The notes below the pieces were generated by a model. That model saw only the letters and a program-made list of their open reading frames with translations, had not been told where the DNA came from and searched no databases. Source: Corella eumyota (Eukaryota; Chordata; Ascidiacea; Phlebobranchia; Corellidae). Taken from it: DNA of 64,000 nt. Positions 1 through 10,100 of the stretch are shown here, in pieces. Position 1 is the first letter of the stretch, and the number at the start of each line of letters is the position of its first letter. A program made the translations under genes and the position numbers. The stretch is from the NCBI GenBank assembly GCA_963082875.1, contig OY720097.1, positions 15,384,501 through 15,448,500 of the forward strand, in the 5' to 3' direction.

Positions 1-2960
1 TTGAAATTTCTGGAACAGTCATATAAGTTGTGGTGTTTTCTTTTGTTGAAACTTCTAGAACAGTCGTATAAGTTGTGGTTTTTTCTTTTGTCCAAACTTC
101 TGGAACAGTCGTATAAGTTGTAGTGTATTCTTTTGTTGAAACTTCTGAAACAGTCGTATAAGTTGTGGTGTTTTTTTTTGTTGAAACTTCTGGAACAGTC
201 GTATAAGTTGTGGTTTTTTCTTTTGTTGAAACTTCTGGAACAGTCGTAATAGTTGTGGTGTATTGTGTCGGTAAATCTGTTGAAATAGTCGTATAACTTG
301 TGGTGTGTTCTTTTGTTGAAACTTCTGGAACAGTCGTATAAGTTGTGGTGTATTCTTTTGTTAAAACTTCTGGAACAGTTGTATAAATTGTGATGTTTTC
401 TTTTGTTGAAACGTCTGGAACAGTCGTATAAGTTGTAGTGTTTTCTTTTGTTGAAATTTCTGGAACAGTCGTATAAGTTGTAGTTTTTTCTTTTGTTGAA
501 ACTTCTGGAAGACTCGTATAAGTTGTGGTGTATTGTGTCGGTAAATCTGTTGAAATAGTCGTATAACTTGTCAAGTTTTCTTTTGTTGAAATTTCTGGAA
601 CAGTCGTATAAGTTGTAGTTTTTTCTTTTGTTGAAACTTCTGGAAAAGTCGTATAAGTTGTGGTGTTTTCTTTTGTTGAAACCTCTGGAACAGTCGTATA
701 AGTTGTGGTGTTTTCTTTTGTTGAAACTTCTGGAACGGTCGTATAAGTTGTAATGTTTTCTTTTGTTGAAACTTCTGGAACAGTCGTAAAAGTTGTGATG
801 TATTCTGTTGTTAAACCTGTTAAAATAGTCGTAAAAGTTGTGCTTTTTTCTTTTGTTGAAACTTCTGGAACAGTCGTAAAAGTTGTGGCGTATTCTGTCG
901 GTAAATCTGTTGAAATAGTCGTAAAATTTGTGGTTTTTTCTTTTGTTGAAACTTCTGGAACTGTCGTATAAGTTATGGTGTTTTCTTTTGTTGAAACTTC
1001 TGGAACAGTCGTATAAATTGTAGTATTTTCTTTTGTTGAAACTTCTGGAACAGTCGTATAAGTTGTAATGTTTTCTTTTGTTGAAACTTCCGGAACAGTC
1101 GCAAAAGTTGTGGTGTATTCTGTCGGTAAATCTGTTGAAATAGTCGTATAAGTTGTGGTGTTTTCTTTTGTTGAAACTTTTGGAACTGTCGTAAACGATG
1201 TGGTGTATTGTGTCGGTAAATCTGTTGAAATAGTCGCAAAACTTGCGGTGTGTTCTTTTGTTGAAATTTCTGGAACACTCGAATAAGTTGTGGTTTTTTC
1301 TTTTGTTGAAATTTCTGGAACAGTCGCAAAAGTTGTGGTGTATTCTGTCGGTAAATCTGTTAAAATAGTCGTATAACTTGTTATGTTTTCTTTTGTTGAA
1401 ACTTCTGGAAAAGTCGTATATGTTGTGGTGTTTTCTTTTGTTGAAACTTCTGGAACAGTCGTATAAGTTGTGGTGTTTTCTTTTGTTGAAACTTCTGGAA
1501 CAGTCGTATAAGTTGTGGTGTTTTCTTTTGTTGAAACTTCCGGAACAGTCGTAAAAGTTGTGGTGTATTCTGTCAGTAAATCTGTTGAAATAGTCGTATA
1601 AGTTGTAGTTTTTTCTTTTGTTGAAACGTCTGGAACAGTCGTAAAAGTTGTGGTGTATTGTGTCGGTGAATCTGTTGAAATAGTCGTATAACTTGTGATG
1701 TTTTCTTTTGTTGAAACTTCTGGAAAAGTCGTATACTTTGTGGTGTTTTCTTTTGTTGAAACTTCTGGAACAGTCGTATAAGTTGTGGTGTTTTCTTTTG
1801 TTGAAACTTCTGGAACAGTCGTATAAAATGTGGTGTTTTCTTTTGTTGAAACTTCTGGAACAGTCGTATAAGTTGTGGTGTTTTCTTTTGTTGAAACTTC
1901 TGAAACAGTCGTATAAGTTGTGGTGTTTTCTTTTGTTGAAACTTCTGGAACAGTCATATAAGTTGTGGTGTTTTCTTTTGTTGAAACTTCTGAAACAGTC
2001 GTATAAGTTGTGGTGTTTTCTTTTGTTGAAACTTCTGGAACAGTCGTTAAATGTGTGGTGTATTCTGTTGGTAAAGCTGTTAAAATAGTCGTAAAAGTTG
2101 TGGTTTTTTCTTTTGTTGAAACTTCTGGAACAGTAGTATAAGTTGTGATGTTTTCTTTTGTTAAAACTTCTGAAACAGTCGTATAAATTGTATTGTTTTC
2201 TTTTGTTGAAACTTCTGGAACAGTCGTAAAAGTTGTAATGTTTTCTTTTGTTGAAACTTCTGGAACAGTCGTTAAATGTGTGGTGTATTCTGTTGGTAAA
2301 GCTGTTAAAATAGTCGTAAAAGTTGTGGTTTTTTCTTTTGTTGAAACTTCTGGAACAGTAGTATAAGTTGTGATGTTTTCTTTTGTTAAAACTTCTGAAA
2401 CAGTCGTATAAATTGTATTGTTTTCTTTTGTTGAAACTTCTGGAAAAGTCGTATAAGTTGTAGTGTTTTCTTTTGTTGAAACTTCTGGAACGGTCGTAAA
2501 AATTGTGGTGTACTCTGTCGGTAAATCTGTTAAAATAGTCGTATAAGTTGTGGTTTTTTCTTTTGTTAAAATTTCTGGAACAGTCGTATAAGTTGTGCTT
2601 TTTTCTTTTGTTAAAAGTTTTGGAACAGTCGTAAAAGTTGTGCTGTATTCTGTCGGTAAACCTGTTGAAATAGTCGTATAAGTTGTGGTTTTTTCTTTTG
2701 TTGAAACTTCTGGAACAGTCGTAAAAGTTGTGGTGTATTCTGTCGGTAAATCTGTTGAAATAGTCGTATAAGTTGTGGTGTATTCTGTCGGTAAATCTGT
2801 TGAAACAGTCGTATAAGTTGTGGTGTTTTCTTTTGTTGAAACTTCTGAAACAATTGAATAAGTTGTGTTTTTTTCTTTTGTTGAAACTTCTGGAACAGTC
2901 GCAAAAGTTGTAGTTTTTTCTTTTGTTGAAACTTCTGGAACAGTCGTATAAGTTGTTGTG
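1..2960 (-). repeat. 45-bp coding minisatellite array, about 65 copies
   Basis: Two alternating 45-bp unit types encode 15 residues each on the minus strand. The length is held to multiples of three throughout. Higher-order copies are visible: the block at 2041-2200 recurs at about 2266-2430 with the same private substitutions, a shift of 225 bp (five units). This implies recent unequal exchange or slippage inside the array. Confidence 0.93.
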
Positions 2961-3070
2961 TGTTTTTCTGTTGATCTTTCTAGAACAAATGTTGATTGTG
3001 CTATTATTATAAGCACGTTTAAAATGATTATCGTGGCAATATAATTTGGTTTTAGTTCAAAAGAGATCAT
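1..3070 (-). CDS. Secreted or membrane mucin-like repeat protein, 3' end outside window
   Basis: Reading starts at the ATG at 3070 and stays open to the left edge (about 1023 codons), so the gene is partial. The N-terminus is a hydrophobic signal peptide (MISFELKPNYIATIIILNVL and a few more residues), then a short spacer ending in EKHTTTY. From about residue 37 the protein is a tandem array of 15-residue units of two kinds: TTYTTVPEVSTKENT-like and TTYTTISTDLPTEYT-like. The units are rich in Thr, Ser and Pro, as in O-glycosylated mucin stalks, and those ending in KEN-TT also create an N-glycosylation sequon. No intron is seen between signal peptide and repeats. The gene lies head-to-tail behind the mucin-stalked receptor gene at 4130-14787, so it may also be a receptor stalk, but no downstream domain is visible here. 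Codon-level conservation of the unit argues for coding; the family is not recognised. Confidence 0.8.
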   Translation of the reverse strand, partial: MISFELKPNYIATIIILNVLIIIAQSTFVLERSTEKHTTTYTTVPEVSTKEKTTTFATVPEVSTKEKNTTYSIVSEVSTKENTTTYTTVSTDLPTEYTTTYTTISTDLPTEYTTTFTTVPEVSTKEKTTTYTTISTGLPTEYSTTFTTVPKLLTKEKSTTYTTVPEILTKEKTTTYTTILTDLPTEYTTIFTTVPEVSTKENTTTYTTFPEVSTKENNTIYTTVSEVLTKENITTYTTVPEVSTKEKTTTFTTILTALPTEYTTHLTTVPEVSTKENITTFTTVPEVSTKENNTIYTTVSEVLTKENITTYTTVPEVSTKEKTTTFTTILTALPTEYTTHLTTVPEVSTKENTTTYTTVSEVSTKENTTTYMTVPEVSTKENTTTYTTVSEVSTKENTTTYTTVPEVSTKENTTFYTTVPEVSTKENTTTYTTVPEVSTKENTTKYTTFPEVSTKENITSYTTISTDSPTQYTTTFTTVPDVSTKEKTTTYTTISTDLLTEYTTTFTTVPEVSTKENTTTYTTVPEVSTKENTTTYTTVPEVSTKENTTTYTTFPEVSTKENITSYTTILTDLPTEYTTTFATVPEISTKEKTTTYSSVPEISTKEHTASFATISTDLPTQYTTSFTTVPKVSTKENTTTYTTISTDLPTEYTTTFATVPEVSTKENITTYTTVPEVSTKENTTIYTTVPEVSTKENTITYTTVPEVSTKEKTTNFTTISTDLPTEYATTFTTVPEVSTKEKSTTFTTILTGLTTEYITTFTTVPEVSTKENITTYTTVPEVSTKENTTTYTTVPEVSTKENTTTYTTFPEVSTKEKTTTYTTVPEISTKENLTSYTTISTDLPTQYTTTYTSLPEVSTKEKTTTYTTVPEISTKENTTTYTTVPDVSTKENITIYTTVPEVLTKEYTTTYTTVPEVSTKEHTTSYTTISTDLPTQYTTTITTVPEVSTKEKTTTYTTVPEVSTKKNTTTYTTVSEVSTKEYTTTYTTVPEVWTKEKTTTYTTVLEVSTKENTTTYMTVPEIS

Positions 3071-4129
3071 ATTAAATCCTTTAAAGTCGAAGCTAAAATT
3101 GTAATGCTAACTTTTTTTACTTTATTTTACGATAAAAATTAAATTAAAATTTGTTCAGCTACTGTCTAGCTTGTGTTTTAACATCATAAATGCTTACATA
3201 TTTTTAGTAAATCATTTGTAGCAATAAAGTCAACTAAGTCTATTTACTTTTTTAAACTCTAGTAAATAAAATCTAATTTTGTTTAATTAAGAGGTTTCGC
3301 TTTCGGGTTTATGATAATTTTGTTTGCGTTCAAAAGAAACTATAATTTTATAATTGATTGAACTATTTTTAAAGTTTAATAACATATTTAAGACATTAAT
3401 ACAGCATTTTTTTATGTTTAATACAAATTTACTGCAATTACAACATTGAGGTTGCCATAATGCCATTCCATTTACTTTAGACTTGTGTTAATAAACAGTT
3501 GCTAACTTAGATATAACGTAACATAAAAAAAATATACAGTAACTATTAAGTACATTAAACTCGAAATTACAAAACTTATTATGGTGCAACCTTTTAAAAC
3601 AGATTATTATTGAGTGTGTTTTTGCCAGTGTTTTCGGTAATAGTTTTTCCCGGTCCGAGTCAAATTTCCCATCATATTTTCGAATATTTAGAACATTCTC
3701 TTTTATACCATAATCTTATACATATACTTTATATATAAATACCTTAGATTACTTTACACTAAAAACAAATTAGTTTTACTACATTATCACAGTAATTATT
3801 GCATTGCTTTTATTGGTTTTTTAGCAACACGCGTTATACTTTTAGCAACACACGTTATACTTACTCAAACATGACAAAAACACAGAAAATACGTACAGAA
3901 ATTTAAGCAGCGCGCTGCGCTTTAGGCCTACGTCACTCTACTAAGTGCTTCAAGGAAGTTTAAATTTTTTTGTTCAGCAAAAAAATAAAACGAACGTCGA
4001 ATAGCAAAAAGGTTTACATTCATTTGTTGCAAGCGGTAAAAGGATTTTATTGCTAACAATTCAGCTAGCTTTTTATGTGGTCAGTTAACTTATTTTGTAC
4101 AAAATGCGACTTAACATGTAAACTTATGT
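3071..4129. other. Intergenic spacer between the two repeat-protein genes
   Basis: AT-rich sequence that should hold the 3' UTR of the receptor gene on its right and the promoter of the repeat gene on its left, both on the minus strand. No exon with a supported frame was found. A small GC-rich patch around 3900-3945 contains the perfect 12-bp palindrome GCAGCGCGCTGC (3907-3918) and a nearby TACGTCA element. Confidence 0.5.
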
Positions 4130-7100
4130 TTATTCCTCTCTAACAGTGTTATCATCTGTTGTGCTTGTTTTAAGCTCTGTGGTGTTTGATTGAAACCAAG
4201 ACCACGTCTTTCCATTTTGCATCCAATTATGAAAAATTCCCCCTTCAGAAGATCTTAATAAAATGTATTTTTATAAATTTAAAGATGTAAATGAAGCAGT
4301 TTAAAAGAAATAAAAAACTGAGGCAAAATATTTATATTACCACCTGTTATAAAAATGCAACATTAAAATATTTACCCGTTATCTTCGTAGAACGTATTTT
4401 TCATTTGAATTATTTCTTCCTTGATCAGTTTCCTTTTTGTTTTATCCGCAAGAATGTACAGAACAAAAAGCATCAAACCTGAAGTATTTAGATTTTGTAT
4501 TTTTAACAGACTTGATAAATTAACCATACAGTTTATATTTTTTACATGTTATTTACCTTGTAGGGAATTGCAAACAGTAAAAATGCAAGCAAACGCAATT
4601 TGAGCCGTCTCGTTTCCATTTGGATTAATGATACCAAAACCAAATAACCAAAATCCTCCGACAGACACAAAAAGAAATACAGAACCTTTAATTTGTTTTT
4701 TTAGATGTGCTGACGAGTCTTTTTGAGCTCTCGATTTCACGGACTGTTAAAAAATTATTTGTATTAAATCTGGCATTCATTATAGACATTTAGTCATTTT
4801 AGGATATGAGTTTTTATGTGTTTTTTTAATTCGTTATTAAACATCTGTAAAAAGTAACTATTTGAATAAACCAATGCAAACTTTGATTATTTTAGTATTT
4901 TACCTGCTTTCTAACAGCAATTTTTCTAAAAATTCCTTTGTACAAAATTAACACATATAGAACCAAATTTACTGCCATTATTATACTGGTTGGAATTGTA
5001 ACAAAATACAAAATGTCCTCAGTTCGAATCCAACACCTTAAAAAACAACACAACATTAAAATAAAATTTACAAAGAAAATTACTTTAAGATTTTTTATCC
5101 ACCGTTATTCGATTAAATATACAAACAATTTCTAAACTTACTCTCCATCACTTCTGACGTAATAGTTAAGATTTGCTCCGACCAAGGAACTAACAAATAT
5201 AGCTGGCAGTAACCATCCCACCAAAATGGAAGGCATGAAAATATGCTTGTTTTTAATCGAAGTTTGGTTTAAAATAAACTGCATCAAAATAAAAATGGAG
5301 TATTTTATTAGACTATAAAATTGGATTAAACGAAAAAAAAATTCAACTTACGTGAACTGTCATAATGTAAATGTTTACACTTTCAACCATCATCCAACAA
5401 AATACGCTGAGGAGTGAAAAATGAATTAAGATTGCAATTGCCAGACAACCTTGCTTGTTGGACGATATCTCGTCTACAAGACTTAAAATTAAAAAAAGGT
5501 TTAAAAGTACAAGAGAAAGGGAATAGTTAACCAATATGAAAGATCTTCGAAATCGAGCGCGACCTGTTCTGGTTTTTCTAAAACAAAATTTGTCATTTTT
5601 AACAAAAAGTAAAATTGAATTTAATGTAGGACCATGTTTTTCTTAGGTTTATAAATACCTTATAGGTTATATATAGCAAAGTGATAAAATCCTTTACCAT
5701 TTTTTTTTAATAGTCCTGTAGCTGGCTGCTAACAATATATTTATCTTAATATTTATTTAAAGTGTTTACTTACTTGACACAAACAAAAACCATTATTGTA
5801 AGAAGAGCGCACACTAACGAAATTGAACTTCCAACTAAAGTTATGACGTTTAAGATGTCGTTGATGTTTGAAGGTAATTCACCTCGCGCCTAATAAATTA
5901 TAAGAGTCTATTAAAGAAAATATTTGATAATGACGTGATTAAATGTGTAGAAGTTAACATTTTTAATATTGGCTTACAAATAACGTGGCGAAGTTTGTGA
6001 GATGATTAAACTCGCAAGTTACACTTTCTAAGTTGTAGTCAATTGTTTCATTTCCATCATAAGTCCATTCACCAATCTCCTCGTTCCAATAAGCACAATA
6101 TGTCTTTGAATTTGTTGGACTTGATTCCATAATTGTCTAGAAAAGTAATACAAAAAGTCCAACAATATATATACCGTGTAATTATAAATACCATAGACAT
6201 CAGGTTCATTATATCATAGTTCATAGGAGTTTATCAATTGAAATCTTAACCTTTTGTGATAATGGGGAGTTTTTATTGGAAACTGAAAGTGTAGAGCAAT
6301 ATACAAATAAGTGCTGTGTACGTGATATTAGTATTGTAGCATATGGCAACGCAAATAACGCTAAATATAATCAAGCCCGTTGTAAAATCCCAAAATTTAT
6401 AGCATGTAATACCTGATTTAGAGCAAACTGGATTTTAATCGGATCTGTAAGATTGGAAACTAATATAGAACCATTTGTACCAACAACAGAAGCCGATAAC
6501 ACAACATCGGAATTAACTGGCAAACCGGTCGCAGATTTAGTTCGACTTGTTGTTGATGATGCACGAAATATTTTGTCATCAGGAAAGGCATAGAACGAAA
6601 TCCGTTTATCTTAAATAGAACAATTATTTAACTTTTTGATAGGCTATAAAAATTAGCCACAAAGTTGAATCCATACAATTATAGTTAATTTTTTAAAGAT
6701 ATTACAAAATTAAAGTTTTAAATTTGAAATTTAACAACCTAAATTACCGGGACTTTTATCAATTGCTTCTTTAGGAACTATTACATAGGAAGTCACGCTT
6801 TTATCTGGTTCTGATACAAATGTGTTTATTTGATCAGATCTAAAACCAAGATCAGTAGGGGTCGAAAGACTTATTGTTCCAAATCCAATTCCCTTTTCAA
6901 TATCTAAATGAAAATAACATAAGTAAGTTTTAGGTTATGCTATTTTTATCTATATACTGTTTAAAATTTTTGATAGTATATTTTTTTAAATATTTTACAT
7001 GATTAAATACACAGGTAAATATAAACATCAGTGATTTGATTTGTTTATTTTTTGTTCTAAACGAACCTTCTTCTGTAGGTTGAATAACAGCAACCGCTAC

Positions 7101-10100
7101 TGTGCTGCTTACTTCTTGATATTCTTCTCCTTCCTCTAACTCAACTTTTTCACTTACACTATCCAACGTTTCTAAAATCCTATTTAAGTTTTCGAAACAA
7201 GGTTACACAGTATTTATTTTATTAAAAATATAATAAACATGCAAATCTTTTTTTATTGAATTTAATTTAAATTACCTTTCAGCTTCACCACTGTCCTCCA
7301 GTTCTTCTTCAGGAACAGCTAACAAGTTTCCCACCGTTGATATGACTGATGTAGAAGTCTAATAAAACATGATATCTTGTAAGCTTTGGCTTAGTTGTAA
7401 CATTAACTAAACAGTTATAATTTTTGAAAACTTATTTGAATATCTAAAACAATAGAGCCAACAAAAAAATATTCAATATTTATTTCAGAGTTACACATTT
7501 AATATATTACTTCAGTAGTTAATGTCTCCGTGTTAACAACTTCCTCTAAAACAACGACCGTCGATGTAACTTCCTCTGCATCTATCTCTTGTGGATCAGA
7601 AGTAATCACTTCAAGATCATTTGCAACTTCTTCTCGCTCATCTTCGGTAGTTATCGTAATGTCTTCTAAACTCTAATATGCAATCTCAATATAAGTAAAA
7701 CTATTTTGTACAACTTTGGATTGTTAAATCATGTTGTAATTATAAAATAAACAACCTGCACAGTAAAGTTGCATGAAGATAGCCAAGTTGGATCCAACCA
7801 TTCGCCGTTAATATTACATTGTCGAGTTCCATAAGGTAACCCCTCTAAATGCGTTTTAAACTTTTTATTTCAAACTATAATATACCTTTTTTGGCAAAAC
7901 ACATAAAATATTAATTATCTAAATCTAAATAACTAAACCAATTTTAACTTAAAATTATTTGACATTGTCAACATCCTACCATTCGATGTTCCATCTGGGC
8001 AAAATTCCCGAGTAAAATTTGAATAACCAGCTTGTGTAACGGGAAATGTTACATCTTTTGGAGGTGTTAATTTAGGATAATTAGTAGTGTCTTTCTCGCA
8101 TTGCACTACAAAAAAAATATTGTACCAATTAATAATCAATTTTTTGAAATGGTAAATTATATACCTGGACTATAGCAACAGTAAATGTACCTGGTTTACA
8201 CCCGTCGGGTTTTGGTGTGTAGCCACTTATACAGGGACAAACACATGTTTCATCGTCAGGACTTAATCTATTGCATGGACCGGAACAACCAATACATTTA
8301 GTGGGGCAAACTGAAATATTTAAGAAGAGATTATTAATCACTTTTCTATTTAAAAAGTATTACATTGCCAATTTCCAACAAACACTACCATCTATAGGAT
8401 CATCCGGTGTTATTACAACATCCACATTAGTGGTTGGTATCGGATGTTTTGTAGTTGCTAAAAAGTTTAAAGAAAACAAAATCAATTTTCTATAACAAAG
8501 GTAGAAAAAAAAGTAATAAAATCGTACATTTATTTTTGCATAGATTTTTTAACTATTACTACATACAAAATAAACTTGCAATTTTATAATTGCATAGTTA
8601 AAAATTAGTAGTCTCACTTTGAATTGTCGTTTTTAAACTTTCAACTGTCTTAGTAGCACTTGATATACCAACCGAAGTTGTAGAATTTACTGTTGGTGTT
8701 TCTAAAGTAGTAGAATTTACTGTTGGTGTTTTAGTAATTGTCGAATTTACTGTTGGTGTTTCTGTAGATGTAAAATTTAGTGTTGGCGATTCAGTAGTTG
8801 TTGAATATATTGTTGGTGTTTCAGTAGTTGTAGAATTTACTGTTGGTGTTTCAGTAATTGTAAAATTCACTAATGGTGTTTCAGTAATTGTGGAATTTAC
8901 TGTTGGTGTTTCTGAAATTGTGGAATTTTCTGTTGCGGTTTCAGTAGTTGTAGAATTTACTGTTGGTGTTTCTAAAGTTGTAAAATTTACTATTGGTGTT
9001 TTAGTAATTGTTGAATTTTCTGTTGTAGTTTCAGTAGTTATAGAATTTACTGTTGGTGTTTCAGTAATTGTAAAATTCACTGTTGGCGTTTCAGTAATTG
9101 TGAAATTCACTGTTGGTGTTTTAGTAGTTGCCAAATTTACTGTTGATGTTTCAATAGTTGTCGAATTTAGAATTGGTGTTTCAGTTATTGTAAAATTAAC
9201 TGTTAGTGTTTGAGTAGATGTAAATTTTGGTGTTGATGATTCAGTGGTTGTCAAGTTTACTGTTGGTGTTTTAGTAGATGTAAATTTTGGTGTTGATGAT
9301 TCAGTAGTTGTCGAGTTTACATTTGGTGTTTCAGTAGTTGTAGAATTTTCTGTTGGTGTTTCAGTAGTTGTAGAATTTACTGTTGCTATTACAGTAAACG
9401 TAGAATTTACTGTTGGTGATTCAGTAGTTGTCGAATTTAGTATTGGTGTTTCAGTTATCGTAGAATTAACTGTTGGTGTTTCAGTAGATGTAAATTTTGG
9501 TGTTGATGATTCAGTAGTTGTCAAGTTTACTGTTGATGATTCAGTAGTTGTAGAATTTTCTGTTGGTGTTTCAGTAGTTGTAGAATTTACTGTTGGTGTT
9601 ACAGTAAACGTAGAATTTACTATTGGTGTTTTAGTTGTTGTCGAATTTACTGTTGGTGTTTCAGTAGTTGTCGAATTTACTGTTGGTGTTTCAGAAATTG
9701 TGGAATTTACTGGTGGTGTTTCAGTAATTGTTGAATTTACTGTTGGTGTTTCTAAAATTGTGGAATTTTCTGTTGTAGTTTTAGTAGTTGTAGAATTTAC
9801 TGTTGGTGTTTCAGTAATTGTGAAATTCACTGTTGGCGTTTCAGTAATTGTAAAATTCACTGTTGATGTTTCAGTAGTTGTTAAATTTACTGTTGATGTT
9901 TCAGTAGTTGTCGAATTTAGTATTGGTGTTTCAGTTATTGTAGAATTAACTGTTGGTGTTACAGTAAACGTAGAATTTACTATTGGTGATTCAGTAGTTG
10001 TTGAATTTACTGTTGGTGTTTCAGTAGTTGTTGAATTTACTGTTGGTATTTTAGTAACTGTCGAATTCAGTGTTGGTGTTTCTGAAGTTGTAGAATTTAG

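Noticed and set aside
753-2904. Several 60-126-codon frames on both strands within the 15-residue array
   Set aside because: They are the other frames of the 45-bp unit; the continuous frame from the ATG at 3070 with a signal peptide explains the array.
5012-5030. A tRNA-like B-box (AGTTCGAATCCAAC)
   Set aside because: It lies inside the TM5 exon of the receptor and no matching acceptor, D or anticodon stems surround it.
7933-8341. Two short overlapping minus-strand frames as separate small genes
   Set aside because: They are receptor exons 4 and 5 extended into their introns.
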